Notes: a model not told the origin generated them from the letters alone. A DNA stretch of 64,000 nucleotides from Palsa-504 sp963756575 (GCA_963756575.1 CAVWOM010000009.1:186001-250000), one strand, 5' to 3'. Shown: positions 1-8,808, counted from the first letter of the stretch. A program made the numbers and translations.

Positions 1-199
1 CCTCGGTCAGGTCCGCGTCCGGGGACAGGTAGTCCTCTTCCTCCAGCCACATCTCCGGATCGGCATCCTCGGCCAGATCGAAATCAGCCCACGCCTGCCA
101 CTCCTCCGCCGATACCGGATCCGGGCGCGTGATCACCGGCTCCCAGGGGACCGAAGCGTCGCCAGGCTCGTGAGCCCCAACGGCCGACGATGCTGTCAT
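1..199 (-). CDS. partial acidic protein, N-terminal end only
   Basis: Open frame running off the left edge. It starts at ATG (197-199, minus strand) with a strong GGAGG-type ribosome binding site 5 bases upstream, so the start is secure. The visible 66 residues begin MTASSAVGAHEPGD and contain VITRPDPVSAEEWQAW followed by a run rich in Asp and Glu. Acidic leaders of this kind precede DUF222/HNH endonuclease-type proteins in actinomycetes, but no domain is visible here, so the function is a guess. Confidence 0.6.
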   Translation of the reverse strand, partial: MTASSAVGAHEPGDASVPWEPVITRPDPVSAEEWQAWADFDLAEDADPEMWLEEEDYLSPDADLTE

Positions 200-399
200 C
201 GGTCCTCCCATCGCCAGGAACTTGATCGTCTACATATTCGAATAATATCACCGGAGAGCAAGATGGGCAATCAAAAAATGTGACTCAAGGGTCTTGTGAT
301 GATATACGAAAAGGAAGGAATTCGAATAAATTGATGATGAAGCCGATGAAAGACCCAACCAGGACTTCGTGGGCCGCGGAGCCAGCCTGATCCGTAAGT

Positions 400-548
400 T
401 AGCCCAGCTGGTCGATTACTCGTGGCGCGGCGCGCCTTCACCAATGCCGAGCTGGACGCCCTGCACGCTGAGGGGTTCATGGGAAAGGTTGTGGGCGGCG
501 ACTGGCTGGCCCCGGTCACCCCAGCACAGCCTGGGCTGGCCCGCATCC
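400..548 (+). pseudogene. remnant of a GNAT acetyltransferase N-terminus
   Basis: Three short stretches in different frames together resemble the start of a common actinobacterial GNAT N-acetyltransferase: a VDYSWRGA piece, then FTNAELDALHAEGF in a second frame, then QHSLGW in another. The rest of the acetyltransferase (acetyl-CoA loop, C-terminal fold) is absent downstream. Read as a decayed and truncated gene; the match is from memory of the family, not a search. Confidence 0.45.
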
Positions 549-599
549 GGCCGCGATAACAGGCATCTTGCCGCCGCAGCCGGCGAGGTGCCCGGCCGT

Positions 600-884
600 T
601 ACGTATCCGGAAATCCGGTTGATCCGGCCGCCGCAACGGCCCGCTGAGGGCCATGACGGCGCACGCTATGTAGACCTTGACCCCGACGCCATGGCGGGCG
701 GGACCGGCTGGCTATACGTCTGCGCACCGCCGTGGCGTACTGGGCCTGCGACGGCGAGACCGCCCAGCCTCACCCGCTCCAGCTCGATGAGCAGCAGTCC
801 AGCGAAGCCGACGAGGCCTGCATCCCCGTGCTCACACCAGACGGTCCGGGCATCCTCATGCGGCCCCAACTCCGACCGGGCCTC
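600..884 (+). pseudogene. frame-broken remnant of an unidentified gene
   Basis: Plus-strand pieces look coding but need frame changes to join: YVDLDPDAMAGGTGWLYV, then TAVAYWACDGETAQPHPLQL through IPVLTPDGPGIL, then GPNSDRAS before a stop. The opening piece is a little like DUF6210 proteins, which I cannot confirm. With the neighbouring GNAT remnant this makes roughly 400-884 a zone of gene decay; no intact gene is visible between 200 and 884. Confidence 0.3.
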
Positions 885-1733
885 CTAGGCGCCCGGCCCG
901 GGCAGGCCGATGGGGCTGGGGAAGGGAAGCACGGTCGCGCAGGCCCGCGCGAGCGGGGTCAGAGCCTCCGCGATCTCCGCCACGACCGCTGGCCCGAGCC
1001 GCGCCCACGGCCGGGCCGCGGCCTGGTCGGTGACGTTTTCCACCGCGGCGTGCGCTTCCTGGCCCGCGCTGGTCAGCTTGCCGTCCCCGTCGGCCCAGCC
1101 GCGCGCGGCCAGCCGGGCGAGCGCGTCATCCCACGCCTCGTCGGTCCAGCCCCGCACCGGCTGCAGGTTCTCCCGCCGCATATCCAGCAGGCAGCGCAGG
1201 GCCACGGCCTCGCAGCCGTCGATGTCCGCCGTCGCGAGCGCGGCGAAGTGCCCGTCGCCCCGGTGCTCGCGCAGCACGGTGGCCGCCTGCCAGAGCCGGG
1301 CCAGGCCGTCGGCGGGGACCGGCAGCGCGACGTTCGCCGCGGCCAGCACCCGCCCGGAGAAGTCGAGTTCCCCGACCGCCCGCCAGAGCAAGTCGGCCGC
1401 CGCCGACACCTCCTGCCCGGCCAGCAGGCCGCTCAGGGCCGTGGTCGCGGCCTCGAGCCGGACCCGCAGCGCGTCTTCCGGCGTGATCAGTTCCCATACG
1501 CCCGGGATGGCGCGGGCCACGAAGGCGGGCGCGAAGTTGAAGAATGACGCGGTGACCACCGCCGAATTCGTCACGCCGAGCGGCGCCGCTCGGCCGGCGA
1601 AGTAGCCGCGCCAGAACCCGCGCAGGCCGGCCTGCTCGTAGGCCGAACGAGCCTCCGCGGTGAAGTAGGTCACCGCGTGGATCGGCTCGAACAGGGTCCA
1701 CATCTTCCGGGCGGTTGACGCCGCGTCAGCCAC
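885..1733 (-). CDS. SCO6745-family protein
   Basis: About 282 residues. The N-terminal motif ARKMWTLFEPIHAVTYF and the following RGFWRGYFAGRAAPLG are typical of the SCO6745 family of Actinomycetota, helical proteins of unknown function with a winged-helix-like C-terminal part. The reading frame extends further upstream, but GTG at 1733 has a GAGGAG ribosome binding site at good spacing, so I use it. It is divergent from the flippase gene at 1842. No catalytic residues are recognised; a DNA-binding role is only inferred from the fold. Confidence 0.75.
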   Translation of the reverse strand: MADAASTARKMWTLFEPIHAVTYFTAEARSAYEQAGLRGFWRGYFAGRAAPLGVTNSAVVTASFFNFAPAFVARAIPGVWELITPEDALRVRLEAATTALSGLLAGQEVSAAADLLWRAVGELDFSGRVLAAANVALPVPADGLARLWQAATVLREHRGDGHFAALATADIDGCEAVALRCLLDMRRENLQPVRGWTDEAWDDALARLAARGWADGDGKLTSAGQEAHAAVENVTDQAAARPWARLGPAVVAEIAEALTPLARACATVLPFPSPIGLPGPGA

Positions 1734-1841
1734 GACCACGCTCCTCAAACGGGCACGCAGGAACAAGCCATCCCCCGGCAGGATAACCCTTGTTACTGCT
1801 GTGGCTGCGTTCTTGCCCTTAACCGGGGTAGGAGGGGGATT

Positions 1842-3182
1842 ATGCGGACTGACCCGGCGAAAGCCGGCCGGAAGCCCGGTGACGACAAGCCTGGTGACGG
1901 CAAGCCCGGAGACGGCAAGCCCGGCAAGTTCAGTAAGCCCGGTGGCGACGCCACCACCGGCGGCGAGCTACCGGGGCAACGGGGTAAGTGGCGAGGCTGG
2001 CTCAAGCGCTGGCGAACCTGGCTGCCCCTCGTGGTCAAGCCATTGCGTCGCGTCACCCTCCTCTTCATCGTCGCGCTGATCGTCGAGTACCTGGTCGTGC
2101 CGGAACTAGTCGGGGCGAGCAAGGACCTGAACCTGCTCGGCCAAGTCAACGCCGTCTGGCTGGCTGCGGGCCTAGCACTTGAGGGCCTGTCGCTGTTCTG
2201 CTACGGCCTGCTCACCCAGGCCATGCTGCCGCCCGGCAGCCATAACCCCGGCCTGTCCCGGCTGTTCCGCATCGACCTGGCCGCGGCCGCCATCGCGCAC
2301 GTCATTCCGGCCGGGACGCTGGGCAGCGCCGGCATCGGCTACCGCCTGTTCACCTCCGAGGGCATCAAGGGCAACGACGCCGCGGTGATGATGGCGACCA
2401 AGGGCCTGGGCTCCACCGTGGTACTGAACGTGCTGCTGTGGCTGTCCCTGGTCGTCTCGATCCCGCTGGCCGGGTTCCACCCCATCTACGTGACCGTGGC
2501 CATCATCGGGGCCGTGCTCATGCTCGCGATCGGCGCCCTGGTCTTCGGCTTCATCCGGGGCGCCAGGCGTGCCTCGCGCATCCTGCACGCCGTCGGCGAC
2601 CGGATCCCCGGCCTGTCCGGCGACCGCCTGGAGCAGGGCATGCTCGAGGCGGCGACCTCCCTCAAAGCCCTGGGGCGCGACCGGCATACCCTGGTCATGT
2701 CCCTGACCTGGGCCTCGCTTAACTGGATCCTCGACGCCGCCTCGCTGTGGTGCTTCGTGGCGGCGTTCGGCCGGTTCGTCAACCCGTTCGAGCTCTTCGC
2801 CGCCTACGGGATCGCCAACGTGGCGGGCGCGCTGCCGGTGACCCCGGCCGGGCTCGGCGTCGTCGACTCGATCGCGCCGCTGCTGCTGGTCAGCTTTGGC
2901 GTCACCCGCAGCGTGGCCACGCTGGGCGTGCTCGGCTGGCGGCTGGTCAACTTCTGGCTCCCCATCCCGGCCGGCGCCATCGCCTACGCCACCTTGAAGG
3001 TGCCCAGAGGCTCCGGCCTCAAGGCCATGCGCGCGGCCGTGTCCACGATGATGACGCACTCGAACGACGACGAGAAGCCAGCGGAAAAACCAGAAGACGA
3101 AAAGCCAGAAGACGAAAAGCCAGCGGAAAAACCAGAAGAAGAACCAGCAGGGGAACCAGAGGACCCCCCTACGTACAGCTGA
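1842..3182 (+). CDS. YbhN/LPG-synthase-type membrane flippase
   Basis: 446 residues, about eight membrane segments from residue 70 on, matching the lysylphosphatidylglycerol synthetase TM (UPF0104/YbhN) family, proteins that move lipids or lipid-linked sugars across the membrane. The family hallmark near the end, ANVAGALPVTPAGLGVVDS, is present. AGGAGG precedes the ATG. Both tails are unusual: the N-terminus has a KPGDGKPGDGKPG repeat and the C-terminus alternating EKPAEKPEDEKPEDEKP units, probably cytoplasmic low-complexity tails. The last codons overlap the convergent small gene at 3169. Confidence 0.85.
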   Translation: MRTDPAKAGRKPGDDKPGDGKPGDGKPGKFSKPGGDATTGGELPGQRGKWRGWLKRWRTWLPLVVKPLRRVTLLFIVALIVEYLVVPELVGASKDLNLLGQVNAVWLAAGLALEGLSLFCYGLLTQAMLPPGSHNPGLSRLFRIDLAAAAIAHVIPAGTLGSAGIGYRLFTSEGIKGNDAAVMMATKGLGSTVVLNVLLWLSLVVSIPLAGFHPIYVTVAIIGAVLMLAIGALVFGFIRGARRASRILHAVGDRIPGLSGDRLEQGMLEAATSLKALGRDRHTLVMSLTWASLNWILDAASLWCFVAAFGRFVNPFELFAAYGIANVAGALPVTPAGLGVVDSIAPLLLVSFGVTRSVATLGVLGWRLVNFWLPIPAGAIAYATLKVPRGSGLKAMRAAVSTMMTHSNDDEKPAEKPEDEKPEDEKPAEKPEEEPAGEPEDPPTYS

Positions 3183-3348
3183 ACTTCGGGTCGCCCCCGA
3201 CGTAGTTGACCGGACCGAACAAGATGGTCACCGTGATCGTGCCCACCCCCGAGCAGTCCACGTACGGGGCGCTGTAGTAGTGCCGCTGCCCGGCCGCCAG
3301 CGCCCCGATGACCAGCCAGACAAACAGGATCACCCAGACCAGGCGCAT
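3169..3348 (-). CDS. small conserved membrane-anchored protein
   Basis: 59 residues: one hydrophobic segment (LVWVILFVWLVIGALAAGQ), then a short exported domain with two cysteines (DCSGVG and the C-terminal FSCT) and a VNYVGGDPK motif. Similar small proteins of unknown function recur in actinomycetes. ATG at 3348 has GGAGG five bases upstream and is preferred over the in-frame GTG two codons earlier. The 3' end overlaps the convergent flippase gene by 14 bases. Confidence 0.7.
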   Translation of the reverse strand: MRLVWVILFVWLVIGALAAGQRHYYSAPYVDCSGVGTITVTILFGPVNYVGGDPKFSCT

Positions 3349-3578
3349 GGCCACCTCCGGTTCCGCGCGCGAGAGGACCTAGCCGGGCTGGACCCCCGAC
3401 ACATTTCCAGTGATATCAGCCCGAGCGTCCCGAGGGTAGCTGCCGCCCCGGAACAAAGCACCCGTACGCGGGATATTACGGTGAGCCTCAGCGCCCCAGC
3501 TACCTGCAGCGATGCAAACTACTTAAAATTCGGTCATGTCCCTCCCATCCGATCCGCCGCTTGCTCCGAAGGTGGTAT

Positions 3579-4175
3579 ATGAACCCGAACGATTCGGGCG
3601 CGTCCTGGTTCAAGTCCGCGGCCACGGATAGGAGGGGAGAGCGGGACCTCGACGACCTGCTCGTCCACGTGGCGCGCGGCGACTCGGACGCGTTCGAAGC
3701 GGTGTACGACCGGCTGGTCGGCCCGGTCTACGGCGTCATCCGCCGGGTTCTCCGGGATCCGTCGCAGTCCGAGGAGGTAACCCAGGAAGTGCTCCTCGAG
3801 GTGTGGCGGAGCGCCGCTCGGTTCGACCCGGCCGTTGGTGGCGCGGCGACGTGGGTGATGACCATAGCCCACCGCCGCGCCATCGACCGTGTCCGTTCCA
3901 GCACGGCGGCGACCGGGCGCGAGCAGCGGACGGCCGAGATCCATACCCCGCACGACGAGGTCGCCGAGGCGGTGGAAGCGAGCCTGGACCGCGAACGGGT
4001 CCGGCGCTGCCTGGATGGCCTCACCGACGTGCAGCGCGAGTCGATCACCTTGGCCTACTACGGCGGGTACACCTACCGTCAGGTATCTGAGCTGCTCAAG
4101 GTCACCCTGGGCGCGATCAAGACGAGGATCCGCGACGGGCTCATCCGGATGCGCGACTGCCTGGGGGTGAGCTGA
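3579..4175 (+). CDS. sigK: ECF RNA polymerase sigma factor, SigK type
   Basis: 198 residues. Region 2 (VARGDSDAFEAVYDRLVGPV, then EEVTQEVLLEVWRSAARFDP) and region 4 (LTDVQRESITLAYYGGYTY followed by a helix-turn-helix ending KTRIRDGLIRMR) are complete. The ATG at 3579 has GAAGGTGG upstream and is chosen over an in-frame upstream ATG. The next gene, 3 bases downstream, is its RskA-type anti-sigma factor, the arrangement that identifies SigK. It should direct a small regulon when released from RskA, classically after redox or envelope signals. Confidence 0.88.
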   Translation: MNPNDSGASWFKSAATDRRGERDLDDLLVHVARGDSDAFEAVYDRLVGPVYGVIRRVLRDPSQSEEVTQEVLLEVWRSAARFDPAVGGAATWVMTIAHRRAIDRVRSSTAATGREQRTAEIHTPHDEVAEAVEASLDRERVRRCLDGLTDVQRESITLAYYGGYTYRQVSELLKVTLGAIKTRIRDGLIRMRDCLGVS

Positions 4176-4178
4176 GCC

Positions 4179-4928
4179 ATGCGGTTCCTGCGGCACGACC
4201 TGCACTCGCTCTCCGGCGCCTACGCGCTCGACGCGCTCGAGGGTGAGGCCGAGCACGACCGTTTCACCCGTCACCTGAGCCGCTGCCCGTCCTGCGCGGG
4301 CGAGGTGCGCGGGTTCCGCGAGGTGGCGACCGCGCTGGCCTTCGCCGTGACGACCGAGGCGCCCCCGGCGCTGCGCGGCCAGGTCCTGGCCGCCGCCGCG
4401 CGTACCCGCCAGCTTCCGCCCGAGGTCACCCGGCACGTCCGCACCCGGCCCCAGCGCACCCTGCCGTGGCTGCCGTGGCTATCCGGAGCGGTCGCGATGG
4501 CCTCGATCGCGGTCGCGGTGTTCTTCGGCTTGTCCCAGTCCCATACGCAGGACGAGCTCAACCAGGCCCGGGCCCAGGACCAGGCGCTCAACGCGGTCCT
4601 GTCCGCGCCGCAGGTAAAGGTGCTCAGCCAGGTCTCGACCAAGGGCGGCACGGCCGTCGTGGTCCTGGCCGCCGAACGTCACGAGCTGGCCGTGGTCACT
4701 ACCGGCCTGCCCGCGCTCCCGGCCGGGAAGGTCTACCAGCTCTGGCTGATCGGCAAGCCGAAGACCGTGTCCGCGGGCCTGCTGCCCCAGGCCAAGTCCG
4801 GCCAGACCCCCGCCGTCCTGGCCACCGGCCTGGTCAAGGGGGAGGCACTCGGCCTGACCGTCGAGCCCGCCGGGGGATCGGCCCAGCCCACCACCACGCC
4901 CATCGTCGACCTGCCGCTCCCGGCCTAA
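4179..4928 (+). CDS. rskA: anti-sigma-K factor RskA
   Basis: 249 residues. The cytoplasmic N-terminus carries the zinc-binding anti-sigma motif HxxxCxxC (HLSRCPSC, about residues 30-37), then one membrane segment (LSGAVAMASIAVAVFFGL, about 102-119), then an outer RskA domain with the typical PAGKVYQLWLIG. Held at the membrane it binds SigK, and regulated proteolysis would free the sigma factor. It follows sigK by three bases and ends before a strong hairpin terminator. Confidence 0.88.
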   Translation: MRFLRHDLHSLSGAYALDALEGEAEHDRFTRHLSRCPSCAGEVRGFREVATALAFAVTTEAPPALRGQVLAAAARTRQLPPEVTRHVRTRPQRTLPWLPWLSGAVAMASIAVAVFFGLSQSHTQDELNQARAQDQALNAVLSAPQVKVLSQVSTKGGTAVVVLAAERHELAVVTTGLPALPAGKVYQLWLIGKPKTVSAGLLPQAKSGQTPAVLATGLVKGEALGLTVEPAGGSAQPTTTPIVDLPLPA

Positions 4929-4948
4929 ACCCGAAAAGCCATATACCA

Positions 4949-4992
4949 AACGGGGTGGGTACCCGCCACCAGCAGCGAGCACCCACCCCGTT
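4949..4992. terminator. bidirectional hairpin terminator
   Basis: A perfect 12-base inverted repeat (AACGGGGTGGGT at 4949-4960 and its complement at 4981-4992) with a 20-base loop. It sits between the convergent ends of rskA (plus) and the small gene ending at 5006 (minus). There is no T-tract, as is usual in high-GC actinobacteria. Confidence 0.75.
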
Positions 4993-5005
4993 CGGCATAA
5001 ATCTC

Positions 5006-5323
5006 TTATTCCGGCCAGTGGCAGTTACTGACCTGCCCCCCGGTGACCGTTACCGTGGCCGCCGCCGTCTGCTCGTCGCGCCAGATCGTGTAGCTCCCGG
5101 CGCGCAGGCCCGGGTAGACCGCCGCGTACTTGGTCTGGCCGGGCATGGGCCGCGCCCGCACCTGCGAGTGCGTGCGGCGCGTACGGGGCTCGTCGTCCCG
5201 GCTGATCTCGATCTCCTCGCCGTCCAGCCCGGGCGGCGTGTACAGGACCAGGGCGCCGATGTCGGCGCCGAGCTCCATGACGACGCTGCCCGGACCGGTC
5301 GGGCCCGCGGCGGATTCGGTCAT
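5006..5323 (-). CDS. small conserved protein paired with DUF4331
   Basis: 105 residues, no signal peptide, predicted mostly beta structure. A GSVVMELGADIGALVLYTPP stretch and AVYPGLRAGSYTIWRDE suggest a small beta-sandwich or phosphate/carbohydrate-binding fold; I do not recognise a named family. Its start overlaps the stop of the DUF4331 gene (ATGA), so the two are translationally coupled and probably act together. Confidence 0.65.
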   Translation of the reverse strand: MTESAAGPTGPGSVVMELGADIGALVLYTPPGLDGEEIEISRDDEPRTRRTHSQVRARPMPGQTKYAAVYPGLRAGSYTIWRDEQTAAATVTVTGGQVSNCHWPE

Positions 5324-6684
5324 GACGGGTTGTGGTAGCCGTCGTACGGCGTCCCCAGGTAGGGGAACTGGCCGGTCGGCGGGCTGGCGACGCTGGCCCC
5401 GGTGAGCCCGTCGCTGACCGACTTCACCACCGTGTCGACCTTGTAGGTCTTGTCGATCAGCGGGTAGGTCAGCCCGGCCAGCGCCTGCAGCTCGATCGTC
5501 ACCACGTCGTCGATCGGCCTGCGGCCGTTCGGGAAGCCGGCCGCGTCGCCCGCCAGCAGGCCGCCGGGGTTCGGCGACTTGGTGGGCGGGACGGAGGTGT
5601 TCAGCCGGAGCATGTCAGCCTGCACCGGACCAGTGAAGTTGGTGAAGCCGGGGACGATGCCGGACGGGATCCCGGTCAGCAAGATGGCCTCGATGTCGGC
5701 CCGCGGCTTGCCCGAGTTGTCCAGCGCCAGCAGGTTGGGGAACGCCCCCGGGTACAGGACGGGCAGCAGCGAGGACAGTTCGGGGTGGGCGAAGTACTTG
5801 ACGAACCGCTTGTCGTCCGCCGGGGGCAGCGAGTTCCACTCGTCCTTGTGGCCCATCGGGATCAGGACCTCGTTGACCAGCGGGTTGCCCAGCCGCGATA
5901 CCTGCCGGAACGGGCCGCTGTCGACGTTCTTGCCCCGGTCGGCGTCCCACAGCCGGACCCGCTGGCGGCTGGCCGTGGTCCACACGCCGATGGTCGGGTG
6001 GCCGGACCTGGTCACCGCGGAGATCGGCACCTGGATCGCGATCGAGTGGACGTTCAGGTGGTTGGTGGTGTTGACGCCCTTCGCGTTCATGGTGAACACG
6101 CTCTTGCCGAATACGTTGGCCGTCTGCAGCGGCCGCAGGTTGCCCAGGTCGAAGATCGAGCCCAGGTCGACGTAGAAGGCCTCGGCCCGCTGCCCGGCGA
6201 ACACGGTGATCCCGCTACCCAGGTTGTGGATCGCCTGGCTGGCCAGCGTGGCGTAGTTCGGCGTGGACAGCGGCCCGATGTTGCACGGCGGGCAGGTCAG
6301 CCCGCTGGCGATGGTCCGGCCGGAGCCGTAGCCGGAGGCGACCGAGACGCAGTAGGTCTGGCGGCGGTTCCAGGCCGGGCTGGTCAGCGACGTGATCGGG
6401 GCCGTGTTGTACAGGAACGTCTCCGGGTTGACCACCTGGGTGGTGAACCGGAACTGGAACGAGATGTCAGCCTGGCTGTCGCCGTTGTTGTCGATGTGGA
6501 TCTCGTACAGCACGTCGTCGCCGAACTCGTAGAAGTTCGGGCCGCCGGCAGGCTCCTGCAGGGGAATGTAGTTGGCGATCAGCGTGACCGTGTTCGGCTG
6601 CTCGGGGCTGACGAACGCGTAGACGTCCGTGCTATCGGCAACCGGATCCTTGGAGATCTCCGGCGCCTCGCGATGCGATGACAT
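5320..6684 (-). CDS. DUF4331 domain protein
   Basis: 454 residues that begin with the family signature MSSHREAP and continue with DSTDVYAFVSPEQPNTVTL and repeated FEFxDDxxYEI-like segments; full family length. The function of DUF4331 is unknown. GAGGT lies 8 bases before the ATG. There is no classical signal peptide on this copy, while the gene just upstream encodes a Tat-exported protein, so co-export or partner-assisted export is possible. It is followed by an overlapping 105-residue gene. Confidence 0.85.
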   Translation of the reverse strand: MSSHREAPEISKDPVADSTDVYAFVSPEQPNTVTLIANYIPLQEPAGGPNFYEFGDDVLYEIHIDNNGDSQADISFQFRFTTQVVNPETFLYNTAPITSLTSPAWNRRQTYCVSVASGYGSGRTIASGLTCPPCNIGPLSTPNYATLASQAIHNLGSGITVFAGQRAEAFYVDLGSIFDLGNLRPLQTANVFGKSVFTMNAKGVNTTNHLNVHSIAIQVPISAVTRSGHPTIGVWTTASRQRVRLWDADRGKNVDSGPFRQVSRLGNPLVNEVLIPMGHKDEWNSLPPADDKRFVKYFAHPELSSLLPVLYPGAFPNLLALDNSGKPRADIEAILLTGIPSGIVPGFTNFTGPVQADMLRLNTSVPPTKSPNPGGLLAGDAAGFPNGRRPIDDVVTIELQALAGLTYPLIDKTYKVDTVVKSVSDGLTGASVASPPTGQFPYLGTPYDGYHNPS

Positions 6685-6734
6685 TGAAATTACCTCACTG
6701 GCTCATAGGGCGGACGGGCACGGAAAGGCAGGAG

Positions 6735-7061
6735 TTAGCCGATGGCCCGGGCGATCCGGGCGGCCAGGTCCTTGTCGTGCACCCGGGTCTGGCTGGTCCC
6801 GGAGAACACCTCGATGTCGCCGGACTTGGCGTCGCGCACGTGCACCACGATCGGCTCGGTGTGCGCGTGGTGGTCCTGGGGCGACTCCGGCGACGAGGGC
6901 CGGCCGGTCGCGGCCATGGCCGGGCTGGCAGCCGCGCCCAAGGCGGTGACGGCGAGCCCGGCGGCGCCGGCGGTCGCGGCCCCCTGCAGCAGGGAACGCC
7001 GGGTCAGCCGGCGTGCCGGGGAACCCGCGTCGGCGGCGCGCTTCGCATCCTGACTGGGCAT
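6735..7061 (-). CDS. Tat-exported small protein
   Basis: 108 residues. The N-terminus has a twin-arginine motif (LTRRSLLQG), a hydrophobic stretch (AATAGAAGLAVTALGAAAS) and a probable cut after PAMA. The mature part is about 60 residues with HHAHTEPIVVHVRDAKSGD, a short beta domain, possibly metal-binding through its His residues. ATG at 7061 has a GAAAGGA site; the longer frame upstream lacks support. It precedes DUF4331 by 50 bases and is probably in the same operon. Confidence 0.75.
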   Translation of the reverse strand: MPSQDAKRAADAGSPARRLTRRSLLQGAATAGAAGLAVTALGAAASPAMAATGRPSSPESPQDHHAHTEPIVVHVRDAKSGDIEVFSGTSQTRVHDKDLAARIARAIG

Positions 7062-7161
7062 GACGATCCTTTCGGTGGCTGGCGCCGCGTCATGAGAAGC
7101 ACGGGCCATGCCGGGCAGCGTTAACTGAAAGTAATCAGAAGGAAAGATAATATGACTGACG

Positions 7162-7347
7162 GTGAGCATAGCGCCTGCCCGGCCGAGCCTCCGGGGTTTG
7201 GTGTCAGGCGACCCGGAGATCCAGGTGAACGGTCACGACACGGGCTGGTTTGCCCAGCCCGGCTCGGATACCGTGACCGCCGCCGGTCCCCGGATCGCCT
7301 TCCACGCCGGTGTTTCGCGGCCGGCGGTCATCCGGATGGGTGGCTGA
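7162..7347 (+). CDS. uncertain small ORF or gene remnant
   Basis: A 61-codon frame whose second half (EIQVNGHDTGWFAQPGSDTV, ending AVIRMGG) looks like real protein, perhaps the end of a beta-rich domain, while the first half does not. There is no good ribosome binding site for the GTG start. It could be a fragment of a former gene. No function can be assigned. Confidence 0.25.
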   Translation: MSIAPARPSLRGLVSGDPEIQVNGHDTGWFAQPGSDTVTAAGPRIAFHAGVSRPAVIRMGG

Positions 7348-7412
7348 GCCAAAAGATTCGGTAACGTTCCGGTCTCGTCCCGTTGCGGAGGTTCGGCGGC
7401 AAACCGGGACAA

Positions 7413-8645
7413 CTACGGGGTCCACCGCGCGATGATCGCCAGGTACAGGCCGAACCACGTGGTCGCGACGGCGAGTACGCCGATCAGCGGCACCAGCACC
7501 GCGTTCCGCAGCGGCGCCAGCAGCCGCGCCACCGGCAGGGCCAGCAGCATCGCGGGCAGCACGAAGCGGGGCTTGGAGCTGATCCAGTTCGCGCTCGTGG
7601 TGAAGGTCATGACGACCACCACGACCGTGTAGAGATGCAGGTAGCCGGGGATGCGCTCGGTCAGGCTCCAGAACATGAGCAGGACCGCCGCGAGGAGGGC
7701 CCCGATCACCAGGACCTGGGACACCGAGGGATGGCCGAGCGCGACGCCCTTGATCACCCGCAGCGTGCTCGCGCCCCAGTCGAACACCATGTGGCAGGTG
7801 TGCCGCTCGACCCAGAACCACCCGTCCAGCCGGTGCGTCGCGATCGCGACGTACCCCAGGTAGCCCAGCAGTCCCAGCGGAGCCAGCAGCGCGGCGGCGG
7901 CCGGCCGCCACCACACGCTGAACGGCTGCCGGGCGCGCACCGCCGCGATCACCGCGATCGCCGCTGCGACGCCGACCGCGGCGATCAGGGCCACGGCCGT
8001 GCTGCGCACGGTCCCGGCCGCCAGCGTGAGCAGCCCGGCCGTCAGCCACCGCCGGCCGACCAGGGCGACCAGCGCCCAGACCGCCAGCGCGCAGAACAGC
8101 GCCTCGGCGTACACCATGGTCAGCACCACCGAGCTCGGCGCCACCGCCCAGACCGCCGCGAGCAGCAGGCTGATCCGCGGGTCGCCGGTCAGCTTCAGGC
8201 CCAGCGTGGTCAGGCCCCACGCCGCCGCCAGCCCGGCCACGGCCGTCACGATGAGGCCCGCCGTCACGATCGTGATCCAGGGCAGCCAGGCGAGAGAGTC
8301 GATAGCCGCGGGGTAGCCGGGAAACCAGGAGAATACTGAGGCGTGTGCCAATTGGCCGGGCGGATAGGCATAACCGTGCGCGGCAATAGTCCGGTAGTGG
8401 CCGCCGTCGGAGGATCGCATCCACCGGATCAGTGACCAGCCCCGCAGCTGGTATTTCCCGTGTTTCAGCATGAACGCCGCGAGCAGCACGCTGATCAGCC
8501 GGATCCCCGCGTAGATGAGCGCTCCCGCGGCCGGCGCCGGCCAGCGCGACGGCGCCGGGATCCTCCACCGCCGTCCCGGGCCAGCCGAGGCGGGCGCGGG
8601 CACGGGTGCGTCGTCAAGGTCCGGATTGACGCGAGAAAGTGACAT
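7413..8645 (-). CDS. PIG-V-like GT-C mannosyltransferase
   Basis: 410 residues with 9-10 hydrophobic segments. An acidic/aromatic motif after the first membrane segment (IRWMRSSDGGHYRTIAAHGY) and the VFSWFPGYPA and VYAEALFCALAVWAL stretches match the PIG-V/GPI mannosyltransferase 2-like GT-C family, which uses polyprenyl-phosphate mannose at the outer membrane face. The DGGHY aspartate would be the catalytic base. In actinomycetes such proteins make glycolipids or glycosylated exported proteins. It is a single gene, divergent from ackA. Confidence 0.75.
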   Translation of the reverse strand: MSLSRVNPDLDDAPVPAPASAGPGRRWRIPAPSRWPAPAAGALIYAGIRLISVLLAAFMLKHGKYQLRGWSLIRWMRSSDGGHYRTIAAHGYAYPPGQLAHASVFSWFPGYPAAIDSLAWLPWITIVTAGLIVTAVAGLAAAWGLTTLGLKLTGDPRISLLLAAVWAVAPSSVVLTMVYAEALFCALAVWALVALVGRRWLTAGLLTLAAGTVRSTAVALIAAVGVAAAIAVIAAVRARQPFSVWWRPAAAALLAPLGLLGYLGYVAIATHRLDGWFWVERHTCHMVFDWGASTLRVIKGVALGHPSVSQVLVIGALLAAVLLMFWSLTERIPGYLHLYTVVVVVMTFTTSANWISSKPRFVLPAMLLALPVARLLAPLRNAVLVPLIGVLAVATTWFGLYLAIIARWTP

Positions 8646-8808
8646 GTACTACCAGGCCAGTTAGTTGATCAGTGTCACGGATTTGCGAATATCGGCGGAA
8701 CAGGTATTCACCGTACCCGCCCGGAGCCGGCTCGGGCGGCGCGGCGGCATTTCCGACGGCGACCCGTAACAATCGGGCCGTAACCCGCGGCCGGTAGCAT
8801 CGGAGCCC

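Noticed and set aside
3534..4436. 300-codon minus-strand frame over sigK-rskA
   Set aside because: Antisense to two well-recognised genes; no similarity of its own.
7152..7364. 70-codon frame starting ATG at 7,152
   Set aside because: Composition is shadow-like and the more protein-like frame is the one starting at 7,162; neither is convincing as a full gene.
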